Origin: Ruegeria marina
Lineage (GTDB): Bacteria > Pseudomonadota > Alphaproteobacteria > Rhodobacterales > Rhodobacteraceae
Reading direction: 5' to 3'
NCBI RefSeq assembly: GCF_900101475.1
Contig: NZ_FMZV01000023.1
Location: 1 to 63,240, forward strand
Length of the DNA stretch: 63,240 bases
Shown: positions 27,271 through 36,024 of the stretch, piece by piece
Numbering within the stretch: the stretch's first letter is position 1
Layout of the letters: the number at the start of each line of letters is the position of its first letter
Made by a program: the position numbers and the translations under genes
The notes under the pieces: model-generated
The model's input: the letters and a program-made list of their open reading frames with translations, nothing else
The model's database searches: none
What the model was told of the DNA's origin: nothing

Positions 27271-28211
27271 CAGTAGCGTATCCTTGGGTCGAGCAGGGTA
27301 TAGCTGACGTCAATCGCGAGGTTGATCAGCACATAGATGAAGGAAAACAGCAGGATCACTGCCTGGATCGTCGGGAAATCCCGTGCCAGAACGGCCTCGA
27401 CCGTCAGCAGGCCGAGACCGGGCAGGTTGAAGACCGACTCGGTCACGACCACGCCCCCGATCAGAATGGCAAAGGACAGCCCGATCACCGTGACGATGGG
27501 CACCGCCGCGTTGCGCACGGCATGGTGCATCAGAACCTTGCTTTCAGTCTGGCCCTTGGCGCGCGCGGTGCGGATGTAATCCTCGCCCAGGACCTCGAGC
27601 ACGCTGGTTCGCGTCATCCGGGCGATGAACGCCACGAAGATCACCGACAGCGCGACAGAGGGCAGGATCAGCCGCAGCAGCCATCCCCCGACCCCGTCGG
27701 AGATACGCTGATAGCCTTGCACCGGCAGCCATCCGAGCTGGATCGAGAACACGTAGATCAGAATGTAGCCGATCACGAAGACCGGCAGCGAGAAGCCCAG
27801 GACCGAGAACCCCATGATGCCCCGGTCAAGCCAGCTGCCCTGGCGATAGGCCGCCAGCGTGCCCAGCGGCACCGCGATGCAGACGGTCAGGATGATGGTC
27901 AGAAGCGACAGCGACAGGGTGGGTTCGAGCCGCGCCGCGATCAATTCGCCAACCTGCTTCTTGTAAAAGAAGCTTTCGCCGAAATCGCCCTGGAACATGT
28001 TGCCGAGCCAGACCATGAACTGGACAGGCAATGGCTTGTCCAGTCCCAGCTTGGACCGGATCTCGGCGATTTGCGCGTCGTTCGCGTAGTCGCCGGCAAT
28101 GATCGCAGCGGGGTCGCCGGGCGTCAGACGCAGCAGCATGAAAACGAAGACAGCGACCAGCAGCATGACGGGAATGGTCGCAAGCAGGCGGCGAAGAAGA
28201 TAACTGAACAT
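27270..28211 (-). CDS. ABC importer permease, DppB-type
   Basis: A 313-residue inner-membrane protein typical of DppB: N-terminal helix in MFSYLLRRLLATIPVMLLVA, the LRLTPGDPAA motif, six helices and the coupling motif LGEDYIRTARAKGQTE, then the DPRIRY ending. GGAG precedes the ATG. It lies 68 bases after the substrate-binding protein stop, and that gap contains a strong stem-loop. It partners the DppC-type protein that follows with a one-base overlap. Confidence 0.9.
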   Translation of the reverse strand: MFSYLLRRLLATIPVMLLVAVFVFMLLRLTPGDPAAIIAGDYANDAQIAEIRSKLGLDKPLPVQFMVWLGNMFQGDFGESFFYKKQVGELIAARLEPTLSLSLLTIILTVCIAVPLGTLAAYRQGSWLDRGIMGFSVLGFSLPVFVIGYILIYVFSIQLGWLPVQGYQRISDGVGGWLLRLILPSVALSVIFVAFIARMTRTSVLEVLGEDYIRTARAKGQTESKVLMHHAVRNAAVPIVTVIGLSFAILIGGVVVTESVFNLPGLGLLTVEAVLARDFPTIQAVILLFSFIYVLINLAIDVSYTLLDPRIRY

Positions 28212-28239
28212 TGGACTCCGACTTCTTGCAGCTCAGATG

Positions 28240-28270
28240 ACCTGCGCGGCAGACGAGCCGCCGCGCAGGT
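28240..28270 (-). promoter_or_regulatory. intercistronic stem-loop between binding protein and permease genes
   Basis: ACCTGCGCGGC (28240-28250) and GCCGCGCAGGT (28260-28270) are exact reverse complements with a 9-base loop, just after the substrate-binding protein stop. There is no U-run behind it, so it is unlikely to be a full terminator. Hairpins here commonly protect the upstream message or cause partial termination, giving more binding protein than permease. Confidence 0.6.
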
Positions 28271-28279
28271 GCGATTTCA

Positions 28280-29875
28280 TCAGTTCTTGGAGATATTCCA
28301 GAACACGGCGGCACCTGTGGGCAGGACGCCGTCGATGTTCGACCGCGTGGCGGTCGCCTGGTTCCACTGACCCAGGTGGATGTGGGTCGGGTATTCGAAC
28401 CAGGCGCCCTGGACATCTTCCACGATCTTCAGCTGTTCTTCCTTGGTTGTCGCCCGGGCAAAGGCGTCACGGAGTCCTTCGATCTTTTCATCGCAGGGCC
28501 AGCCGAACAGGGCGGTTTCGCAGCTCGAGTTGAGGAAGGCCATGGCAACCGGGTTGAACAGGTCGCCCGCGGTCCACGAGGTGATGAAGGCGTTCCAGCC
28601 GCCGTCGGCAATGGCTTCCTTCTTCGCGCGGCGGGCCACCAGCGTCTGCCAGTCCATCGACTGCATGTCGACATTCAGGCCGACGGCTTCCATCAGGTCC
28701 TTGGCCACCGGGGCCAGGTTGGTCAGCACCGCAAGGTCGGTCGAGTGCATCAGCAGGATCGGGGTGCCGTCATAGCCGGCCTCCTTGATCAGCTCGCGCG
28801 CCTTGTCGAAGTTCGACTCCAGCAGCCCATCCATGTGGGCATCGGTTTCGAAGGGCATGCCGCAGCCGAACATCGCCTTGCACGCCTTGTAATAGTCGGC
28901 GTTGCCGATCTGCGCCTGCAGGAAATCCTCCTGGTTGAGCGCATAGAGAAGCGCCTGGCGCATCTTCGGGTTGTCGAACGGCGGGTGCAGGACGTTGAAC
29001 CGGAAGGTGAACTGGTTGCCCGCCGGGTTGAAATCGACAAGCTTGATGTTCTCGTCGCCTTCGACCAGCGGCAGCAGGTCATGCGGCAGACCCTCGATAT
29101 AGTCGAGTTCGCCCGCCTTCAGCGCGTTGACCGCCTGTTGCTGGTCGCGGATCGGAAGCCATTCCACCCGGTCGACCTTGGCGACCTTGCCGCCCGCCAG
29201 GCCTGAGGCCGGTTCGGACCGCGGCACATAGCCCTCGAACTTGTCGTACACGATCTTGGTACCCGGCTCCCAGGCTTCCTGGTTGAACACGAAGGGACCC
29301 GACCCGATGAACTCCGAGATCTGCTCGGATGAGGGCGTGTTGGCGATGCGCTCGGGCATCATGAACGGCACGTTCGAACTGGGCTTGGCCAGCGCCAGCG
29401 TCACAAGGCCGGTCTGGGCATTCAGCTTGAAGGTGATGGTCTTCTCATCCGTCGCCTCCAGCGAGTCGACGAAGCTCATCATCTTCTGGCCCATGGCGTC
29501 CTTGGAGCCCCAGCGCTTGATCGAGGCGACACAGTCGGCCGCCGTCACCGGCGCACCGTCATGCCACGCCAGACCGTCGCGCAAAGTCATGGTGATGGTC
29601 AGGCCATCGTCCGAAGTGGTGACCGTATCGACCATCTGCGGCTGAATGTTGCCGGATTCGTCCAGCGCAAACAGCGTGTCATAAATCATGTAACCGTGGT
29701 TGCGCGAGATATAGGCCGTGGTCCAGATCGGGTCGAGAATTTTCAGGTCCGAGTGCGGAACGATCTTCAGAGTGGTCTCGGCCTGGGCGTATGTTCCCGT
29801 GGCGCTCAGCCCCAGGCCCATCACCATCGCTGCCACGGCACCCTTTATCAGGCCGCGTCGTGCGGTTTTGAACAT
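28280..29875 (-). CDS. periplasmic substrate-binding protein of dipeptide-type ABC importer (SBP family 5)
   Basis: A 531-residue secreted protein. The N terminus (KTARRGLIKGAVAAMVMGLG, then AQA) is a signal peptide, possibly a Tat-type one because of the RRGL. The mature part has family-5 features: LDPIWTTAYISRNHGYMIYD, LRDGLAWHDGAPVTAADCV, GSGPFVF, FRFNVLHPPFDNPKMRQALL and DMQSMDWQTLVARR. It delivers dipeptide-like or related solutes to the DppB/DppC-type permeases. It is the first gene of the importer operon; a terminator about 100 bases upstream separates it from the M81 gene. Ligand identity cannot be told, though the peptidase neighbours point to an N-acyl or peptide-like compound. Confidence 0.9.
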   Translation of the reverse strand: MFKTARRGLIKGAVAAMVMGLGLSATGTYAQAETTLKIVPHSDLKILDPIWTTAYISRNHGYMIYDTLFALDESGNIQPQMVDTVTTSDDGLTITMTLRDGLAWHDGAPVTAADCVASIKRWGSKDAMGQKMMSFVDSLEATDEKTITFKLNAQTGLVTLALAKPSSNVPFMMPERIANTPSSEQISEFIGSGPFVFNQEAWEPGTKIVYDKFEGYVPRSEPASGLAGGKVAKVDRVEWLPIRDQQQAVNALKAGELDYIEGLPHDLLPLVEGDENIKLVDFNPAGNQFTFRFNVLHPPFDNPKMRQALLYALNQEDFLQAQIGNADYYKACKAMFGCGMPFETDAHMDGLLESNFDKARELIKEAGYDGTPILLMHSTDLAVLTNLAPVAKDLMEAVGLNVDMQSMDWQTLVARRAKKEAIADGGWNAFITSWTAGDLFNPVAMAFLNSSCETALFGWPCDEKIEGLRDAFARATTKEEQLKIVEDVQGAWFEYPTHIHLGQWNQATATRSNIDGVLPTGAAVFWNISKN

Positions 29876-29960
29876 TGTTTGCTCCCTGTGGTTTTCATAC
29901 GCAATTTACTTGCGCCATCTTCATCATTGAGGCCGATCCGGCACGTGTCAAAGGATTTCG

Positions 29961-29999
29961 AAAAAATATTTACCGTTGGTTCGGATATCGAACCAACGG
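29961..29999 (-). terminator. Rho-independent terminator behind the M81 peptidase gene
   Basis: On the minus strand a stem of CCGTTGGTTCG and CGAACCAACGG (29973-29983 and 29989-29999, exact complements, 5-base loop) is followed by TAAATATTTTTT (29972-29961). This is a classic intrinsic terminator about 80 bases downstream of the M81 stop. It isolates that transcription unit from the substrate-binding protein gene. Confidence 0.82.
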
Positions 30000-30081
30000 G
30001 AGTAAAAACCCTGTCTTTTCAGAGGCAACCCGCTTTTGTGACGAACAACCGGACGCAAAAAGAACGGCGGCAATCGCGGAA

Positions 30082-31530
30082 TCAGGTGAAGGGGTTTTCG
30101 ACCTTTGGCCAATAGTTCCCGTCGCGCCTGGTGTAGGGGATATTGGCGTAATCCGGGGTGATCGCACCGGGGCCGGAGATGTAGATGACCTCGGAGGCAA
30201 TCGGCGCGAATCCGGCGTGGAAGTGTTGCGAGGATTTCACGACCACGATCTGCATCCGCGAAAGGTCAAGCCCCAGTTCGGTGAAGCCAATCGGATGGAA
30301 CGCCTGTGTGCGCTTGTCGCTAAGTACCAAGTGTACGCCGTTCGATTCCAGCCAGACGCCATTGCCCATCGGCATCCGGGTCTGGCCCATCATCTGGTGC
30401 ATGTTCTCCTTCACGCCACGCACGGTCACGGTCAGGTCCACCGGATCGCCGGACATCGGCCCCACCTTGCCGCCCAACCTGACCTGCATCGTGGCGCCGA
30501 CCCCGGCATCCATGCACATGCGCACCACGACCGGATCCCAGAAGATGCCGATCGCCACATCCTTCAGGCCCCGCCGCAGGACCTCTTGCAGGACGAAAGT
30601 CGAGTCCGCCGGCGCGCCGCCGCCCGCGTTGTCGGCAAAATCAGCAACAACCACCGGTGTTTTCGGGGCGGCCTGGGCAAGGTCCAGTGCGCCACCGATC
30701 GAAGGCCAGTCCACCCGTACGCCTTCGCGCAGGGACCAGAGTTTTTCGCCGAACTCCCGCGCGACAGCATCCGCCTTCTTGGCGTCGCCGTCGGTGATGG
30801 CAAGCATCCGTGCGCCCACCCGGGCGCAGTCTCCCCAGGGAAAGCCATGTGCCAGCGAAAGCGACAGGATACCGCCCTGCCCTTCGCGTGCCTGCATCTC
30901 GTCAACGAAACCGCGCATCGGCGCGCGGGTGGTGTGAAACATCGAGATCATCCGGCAATCGTAATCGCGCATTACCGGGCTGATCTTGCCTTCGGCGGTA
31001 TCCGCCGCGAGCGTGAACAATTCGCGCGCCCGGTCGGGGCTGTCGGTATGAGGGTATTCCTTGTAGCAGATGATCAGATCGGCGGCGTCGAGCATGTCCT
31101 GCGTCAGGTGATTGTGCGGGTCGATTTCCAGCCCGATGACGACCTCGTCGCCCAGGATCGCCCGCGCGCGGGTCAGCAGATCACCTTCGCAATCGTCGTA
31201 CCCGTCGGCGATCATGGCGCCATGCATGGAGAAAAGCGCGATGTCGGGTGCGGCTTTCCTAAGATCGCCAAGGATTTCGTCGCGAAACGTCTCATAGGTT
31301 CCGCGTATGGTCGGACCGGCCGGCTGGGCGAAGGCGGCAAGGCTTTCGATCACCTCCCAGCCCCGCGCCTCGGCCATGCCCCGCCACTCGTGCAGCGGCG
31401 CGGAAAACAGGTTGGCCGGTTCGGCGGTCGCGCGGCGGCTGACAAAACTGTCCTGAAAGGCAAGCGTTCCCGTGGGTATCGGCGAGAAACTGTTGGTCTC
31501 TGTCGCCAGGCCTGCAATGAATACCTTCAT
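30082..31530 (-). CDS. M81-family metallopeptidase (MlrC-like)
   Basis: A 482-residue protein with the MlrC/M81 pattern: N-terminal MKVFIAGLATETNSFSPIPTG, the metal-site segments SMHGAMIADGYDDCEGD and GLEIDPHNHLTQDM, then YKEYPHTD, a linker and a C-terminal MlrC domain with VVVADFADNAGGGAPADSTF. MlrC degrades the tetrapeptide from microcystin, but family members are widespread beside peptide importers and probably cleave other small amides or peptides. The start at 31530 begins exactly at the family N terminus, although the frame is open further upstream. It lies 232 bases behind the CoA-transferase gene (31531-31762 shows no gene) and ends in a clear terminator. Confidence 0.86.
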   Translation of the reverse strand: MKVFIAGLATETNSFSPIPTGTLAFQDSFVSRRATAEPANLFSAPLHEWRGMAEARGWEVIESLAAFAQPAGPTIRGTYETFRDEILGDLRKAAPDIALFSMHGAMIADGYDDCEGDLLTRARAILGDEVVIGLEIDPHNHLTQDMLDAADLIICYKEYPHTDSPDRARELFTLAADTAEGKISPVMRDYDCRMISMFHTTRAPMRGFVDEMQAREGQGGILSLSLAHGFPWGDCARVGARMLAITDGDAKKADAVAREFGEKLWSLREGVRVDWPSIGGALDLAQAAPKTPVVVADFADNAGGGAPADSTFVLQEVLRRGLKDVAIGIFWDPVVVRMCMDAGVGATMQVRLGGKVGPMSGDPVDLTVTVRGVKENMHQMMGQTRMPMGNGVWLESNGVHLVLSDKRTQAFHPIGFTELGLDLSRMQIVVVKSSQHFHAGFAPIASEVIYISGPGAITPDYANIPYTRRDGNYWPKVENPFT

Positions 31531-31762
31531 CTCTTCCCCTCCTCGACCTCCTGGGTCCCTGCCCGGAATCCGGCCATTGGCCGTCCTCGGCAATTCAGAG
31601 CAAGATATCGCCCTTGTCGCAAGAGCCCAGATTTCTGACGCAGCGTATGCGCCATCGCAGTTCCCTGCGTCCGGACAGGGGTCTTGCGTCCACAACCATC
31701 GGAGATCGCGGCCATGGAGCGGGATTGCCGGGCGACGAACCGGGCAATCCGGGTGAGGTCGC

Positions 31763-33004
31763 TCAGGCGGCCGTGTACAGCCTGGCCGACCGGCCGCCGC
31801 CGACGATACCCTTGTCGAACAGACGTGCGATTTCCGTGTCGTCCAACCCCGTGACCTCGCTGAGTATCTCCTCGGTATTCGCCCCGAGGCTCGGAGCGGC
31901 CCGTGGCTTTTCGCGGTCCAAACCGGAAAAATCGGCCACATGCCCGGGCACCGGGAACCGGCCGAGACCCTCTTGCGCAAGCTCTGTGAAGATCGGGTTG
32001 TCCGGGCCTAAATCCGGGTCGCAGGCAACCGCTTCCTTCACGGTCCGGAACTCTGACCATGTCAGTTTCGCCTCGTCGAAGGTTTGTGCGATCACATTTA
32101 CGGGACGGGCCGCGAACCAGGGCGCGAGGATTTCGGTGATCTCCTTGCGCAACTGCCAACGCACCCCTTCATCCGTCAGGTTGCGCCCGGTGCGTCGTGC
32201 CAACAGCTCCATTTCCTGCCCGGTGCCGGTCACCTCGACCAACCCGGCCCATTGCCTGCGGGTCAGGCCGATCACCATGATCCGACGACCATCCGCGCAC
32301 AGGAAATCCTGCCCATAGGCACCGTAAAGCGCATTGCCCGATTTTGTGCGCTGTTCCTTGTTGAGCACGGCGTCCCCGATCATGCCGAGATGTCCAATCG
32401 TGGCGGCCGCGATGTCCTTGAGGGTCAGCGTCACCTCCTGGCCCGAACCTTTCCTCAGCCGATGACGTTCTGCCGCCAGGACGGACGATACGCACATATG
32501 CCCGGCTATCAGGTCCCAAGCAGGTAGCGCGTTCGCCACCGGCCCCTCGTGCCCTTCGGGCCCCGTGATGTCGGGAATGCCCAGCGCGGGGTTGACCGTA
32601 TAGTCTACCTGCGGGCGGCCATGACGGTCGCCCAGCAGCGTGACCATGATCAGATCCTCGCGGTGACGACGGAGCGTTTCGTAATCCATCCATCCCCTGA
32701 CCCGCAGGTTGGTCAGGAACACGCCCGCCTCTTCACCCGGCGCGGTTATAGTGCGCGTGATCAGGTCCCGGCCTTCCGGGTGGTTCATGTTCACCGCGAT
32801 CGATCGCTTGCCCTTGTTCAGCCCCGCCCAGAACAGGCTTTTCCCCGAAGGAGCGAGAGGCCAGCGACCGGCGTCCAATCCGCCTTCGAGCCGATCGAAG
32901 CGAATGACGTCGGCCCCCATCTGGGCCAGCGTCATGCCCGCCAGCGGAACCGCGACAAAGGCGGACCCTTCGACCACCCGCAATCCGTTCAAGATACCCG
33001 CCAT
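31763..33004 (-). CDS. mct: mesaconyl-CoA C1-C4 CoA transferase-like protein (2-methylfumaryl-CoA isomerase type)
   Basis: A 413-residue family III CoA-transferase that resembles Mct of the 3-hydroxypropionate bicycle far more closely than general CaiB proteins, judged from memory: GLRVVEGSAFVAVPLAGMTL, FWAGLNKGKRSIAV, VDYTVNPALGIPDITGP, LPAWDLIAGHM, GALYGAYGQDF-like NALYGAYGQDF and RIMVIGLTRRQW. The catalytic Asp is D164 (LPAWD). Mct moves CoA within mesaconate from C1 to C4. Its ATG directly abuts the stop of the hydratase gene, whose product would use mesaconyl-C4-CoA, so the context supports the specific name. Confidence 0.8.
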   Translation of the reverse strand: MAGILNGLRVVEGSAFVAVPLAGMTLAQMGADVIRFDRLEGGLDAGRWPLAPSGKSLFWAGLNKGKRSIAVNMNHPEGRDLITRTITAPGEEAGVFLTNLRVRGWMDYETLRRHREDLIMVTLLGDRHGRPQVDYTVNPALGIPDITGPEGHEGPVANALPAWDLIAGHMCVSSVLAAERHRLRKGSGQEVTLTLKDIAAATIGHLGMIGDAVLNKEQRTKSGNALYGAYGQDFLCADGRRIMVIGLTRRQWAGLVEVTGTGQEMELLARRTGRNLTDEGVRWQLRKEITEILAPWFAARPVNVIAQTFDEAKLTWSEFRTVKEAVACDPDLGPDNPIFTELAQEGLGRFPVPGHVADFSGLDREKPRAAPSLGANTEEILSEVTGLDDTEIARLFDKGIVGGGRSARLYTAA

Positions 33005-33916
33005 CTAATCCTCCCATTCCGCTTTTGATTGCATGCAGATGTGACCGGCCGCTGCGACGGTGCACATATCGAGCCGGCCGGTCCCGGCTTGTGTTGCGCG
33101 CAGATGGATATCCGCGCCCTGAAACATCGGGTGCACCCCGCGAAAGCTGAAGCGATCCGGTCTGCGGCCCTTCCATGCCGTGGCTTCCGCCAGCAAGAGG
33201 TTCGCCTGAAGGGGCCCATGCACCACCAGCCCGGGGTAATGCTCGACCTGCCGGGCATAGGGCAGATCATAATGAATCCTGTGTGCGTTGAAGGTTATCG
33301 CCGAATACCGGAACAACAATGCGGTCGAAACCGGCTGGCGAATGTCGATCACCAGGTCTCTGGTCGGAGCCATCTTCCTGGGGGGCGGCGAGAACTCCGG
33401 CGCTATGGGCAGATAAACGATCGTCTGACTTTCCCGGACCGCCAGGCCGCGGCGTCCGCGCAATTCATGCTCAACCTCGACAAACACCATGCCCCCGGCC
33501 GAGCCTGACTTCTCCTCGATGCTGGTGATGGTCGATGTCTTTTCGATCTCCTCGCCGACCACAAGATCGCCCAGGAATTGCAGCCTGCCGCTGGCCCACA
33601 TCCGCCGTTCGTAGGGAACGGGCGGCAAGAAGCCGCCAAGTCTGGGGTGGCCGTCCGCAGCCAGGTCACAAGTCCCCACGGCGCTGGGGAACGCGTACCA
33701 ATGCCAGAGCGCGGGCATCGGATCCCCTGCCGCTGGACAGTCCAGATACGGCCGGGAAAGCGTCGCATGGATGGCGATGGCCGAAGTGACCGGGACGCAG
33801 CCCGTCACCGTTTCCTTTCGGCCCACCCAATCCGAAAGGCCGGCGCCGGGCGGCGGGCCGGTTTTCGGCATGCTCCCGGCAGGTATGTCGCGCATTCCGT
33901 CCATGGACAGCGTCAT
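33005..33916 (-). CDS. meh: mesaconyl-C4-CoA hydratase-like MaoC/FAS1-type dehydratase
   Basis: A 303-residue hotdog-fold hydratase. The N-terminal hotdog (DWVGRKETVTGCVPVTSAIA, WHWYAFPSAV, LGGFLPPVPYERRMWASGRL) and the C-terminal hotdog (FRYSAITFNAHRIHYDLPYA, VVHGPLQANLL) match the HTD2/Meh group; the last segment carries the catalytic Asn/His-type residues. Meh hydrates mesaconyl-C4-CoA to (S)-citramalyl-CoA. The start at 33916 overlaps the ligase alpha-subunit stop as ATGA, and the stop touches the mct ATG. The order mtkB-meh-mct with no gaps indicates one translationally coupled unit. Confidence 0.77.
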   Translation of the reverse strand: MTLSMDGMRDIPAGSMPKTGPPPGAGLSDWVGRKETVTGCVPVTSAIAIHATLSRPYLDCPAAGDPMPALWHWYAFPSAVGTCDLAADGHPRLGGFLPPVPYERRMWASGRLQFLGDLVVGEEIEKTSTITSIEEKSGSAGGMVFVEVEHELRGRRGLAVRESQTIVYLPIAPEFSPPPRKMAPTRDLVIDIRQPVSTALLFRYSAITFNAHRIHYDLPYARQVEHYPGLVVHGPLQANLLLAEATAWKGRRPDRFSFRGVHPMFQGADIHLRATQAGTGRLDMCTVAAAGHICMQSKAEWED

Positions 33917-34812
33917 GCCGCAACCCGGCCCGGGGCCAGGATCCGCGCCATCGTCTCTCCCATCGCGGAAGGGTTTGGCGCAACCTCGATGCCGCAAGAA
34001 CTGAGCAGTGCGACCTTTTCCTGCGCACTTTCGCCGAAAGCGGAGATGATCGCGCCGGCATGACCCATCTGGCGACCCTTCGGCGCGGCCAGGCCGGCAA
34101 TGTAGGCCGCGACCGGTTTGGTCATGTGGTCCCGCACATAGGCGGCGGCCTCGGCCTCCTGCGGTCCGCCGATTTCCCCGATCATCATGACCGCATCGGT
34201 GTCCGGATCGGCCTCGAAAAGCTCGAGTATATCACGGAAGGATGAACCGTTGATCGGATCGCCGCCGATACCTATCGACGAAGACACCCCGATGCCCAGG
34301 GCCTGCATCTGGGATGCAGCCTCGTATCCGAGTGTTCCCGAACGCCCGACGATACCGACCCGCCCCGGCGTGTAGATATGGGGTGGCATGATGCCCATGA
34401 AGCCTTTTCCGGGGCTGATGATCCCGGCGCAGTTGGGGCCGATCAGGCGCATTTTTCGATCGCGGGGAAACCGGCGCAGGAACCGTTTCACCCGCATCAT
34501 GTCCTGGGCAGGAATGCCATCGGTCACGCAGACCGCGGTGCGGATACCGGCATCGGCCGCTTCCATCATCGCGTCGGCGGCGCCCGCAGGTGGCACGAAG
34601 AGAAGGCTGGCTTCGGCACCCGTCGCCTCCACCGCCTCGCGCATGGTGTTGAACACCGGACGGTTCAGCACGGTGGTGCCGCCCTTGCCCGGCGTGACCC
34701 CGGCAACCACCCTGGTGCCGTATTCGATCATCTCCTGCGCGTGGAATTGGCCGATCCGCCCGGACAGGCCCTGGACGATGACGCGCGTGGTTTCGGTGAT
34801 GAGAATTGCCAT
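33913..34812 (-). CDS. mtkB: malate-CoA ligase (malate thiokinase) alpha subunit
   Basis: A 299-residue subunit of the SucD superfamily: Rossmann CoA-binding start (TTRVIVQGLSGRIGQFHAQ), VTPGKGG, RLIGPNCAGIISPGKGFMGI, GIVGRSGTLGYEAASQM, and the loop with the phosphorylated His (KGRQMGHAGAI). It joins malate and CoA at the expense of ATP together with the beta subunit. Succinyl-CoA synthetase alpha is similar, but the neighbouring malyl-CoA lyase and serine-glyoxylate aminotransferase, plus MtkB-like wording of several motifs, favour malate as substrate. Eleven bases separate it from the beta-subunit gene. Confidence 0.85.
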   Translation of the reverse strand: MAILITETTRVIVQGLSGRIGQFHAQEMIEYGTRVVAGVTPGKGGTTVLNRPVFNTMREAVEATGAEASLLFVPPAGAADAMMEAADAGIRTAVCVTDGIPAQDMMRVKRFLRRFPRDRKMRLIGPNCAGIISPGKGFMGIMPPHIYTPGRVGIVGRSGTLGYEAASQMQALGIGVSSSIGIGGDPINGSSFRDILELFEADPDTDAVMMIGEIGGPQEAEAAAYVRDHMTKPVAAYIAGLAAPKGRQMGHAGAIISAFGESAQEKVALLSSCGIEVAPNPSAMGETMARILAPGRVAA

Positions 34813-34822
34813 GAGACCCCCC

Positions 34823-36001
34823 TTATTCGGCTGCGATGGATTGTGGACGGGCCGCCACGGCGGCCTCTGCGGCTGCGGCCAGCGTATCGGCGTCGATGAT
34901 CGGCAGGCCGCTGTCCCGGATCAGCTTGCGCCCGGCCTCGACATTGGTGCCCGACAGCCGCACCACCACCGGAACGCCGATGCCGATGTCCTTGTAGGCT
35001 TGGATCACCCCTCTCGCGATCCAGTCGCACCGGTTGATCCCGGCGAAGATGTTGACGAGAATCACGCTGACATTGGGGTCGGACAACACGGTGCGAAACG
35101 CCTGGCAGACCCGCTCCGGGCTGGCGCCGCCGCCGATATCGAGGAAATTCGCGGGCGCTCCCCCGGCCAGGTGGATCATGTCCATCGAGGCCATGGCAAG
35201 GCCCGCGCCGTTGATGATGCAACCGATGTCGCCGTCAAGGCCCACGTAGGCCAGCCCGTGATCGGCGGCGAAACTCTCACGCGGGTCTTCCTGGCCCGGA
35301 TCCCTCAGGCCCGCTATTTCGCCCCGCCGGAACAGGGCATTCGTATCGAAGGACATTTTCGCATCCAGGGCGACCAGCGAACCGTCGGCGCATACGACAA
35401 GCGGATTGATCTCGACCATCATGGCATCGAGATCGCGATAGGCCCGGTAGCAGGCTTTCAGAACGGTCACCATCTGGCCGACCTGCGCCCCTTCGAGGCC
35501 AAGCTTGAAGGCCAGCTCGCGAGCCTGGTATTCGGCCAGTCCGACCGCGGGATCCAGGATCATCCGGATCAGGCTGTCGGGGTCTTCTTCCGCCAGATCC
35601 TCGATTTCCATCCCGCCGTGACCTGAGGCGACGATCATGATCCGCTCGGATTTTCGGTCGAGCACGAAGCCGAGATAGAGTTCTCGCTCGATCTGCGAGG
35701 CTTCCTCGACCCAGAGGCGGTCGATGCGCTTGCCGGCAGCATCGGTCTGCTTGGTCACAAGGGCGGTTCCCAGCAGATGTCTGGCAAAATCCCGCACGTC
35801 CTCGTCAGTGTCGCACAGTTTCACGCCCCCGGCGGCACCGCGCCCCCCGGAATGGATCTGCGCCTTGACCACACAGCGGCCCCCGCCCAGCTCAAGGCGG
35901 CGAAAGGCGGCCTGTTCCGGGGTGAAGGCGATCCCGCCGCGCGGCACCGGGACGCCAAAATTCTTCAGGATTTCCTTGGCTTGGTATTCGTGAATGTCCA
36001 T
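34823..36001 (-). CDS. mtkA: malate-CoA ligase (malate thiokinase) beta subunit
   Basis: A 392-residue ATP-grasp subunit of the SucC superfamily: [39 protein letters not shown] (nucleotide contact), [34 protein letters not shown] and [23 protein letters not shown], rather than the GGGATKE of succinyl-CoA synthetase, and the CDWIA stretch are typical of MtkA. It works with the alpha subunit that follows 11 bases later. In serine-cycle bacteria the pair supplies malyl-CoA to the lyase encoded 24 bases upstream here. Confidence 0.86.
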   Translation of the reverse strand: MDIHEYQAKEILKNFGVPVPRGGIAFTPEQAAFRRLELGGGRCVVKAQIHSGGRGAAGGVKLCDTDEDVRDFARHLLGTALVTKQTDAAGKRIDRLWVEEASQIERELYLGFVLDRKSERIMIVASGHGGMEIEDLAEEDPDSLIRMILDPAVGLAEYQARELAFKLGLEGAQVGQMVTVLKACYRAYRDLDAMMVEINPLVVCADGSLVALDAKMSFDTNALFRRGEIAGLRDPGQEDPRESFAADHGLAYVGLDGDIGCIINGAGLAMASMDMIHLAGGAPANFLDIGGGASPERVCQAFRTVLSDPNVSVILVNIFAGINRCDWIARGVIQAYKDIGIGVPVVVRLSGTNVEAGRKLIRDSGLPIIDADTLAAAAEAAVAARPQSIAAE

Positions 36002-36024
36002 TGTCTCTGCTCCCCGGTTTCAGA

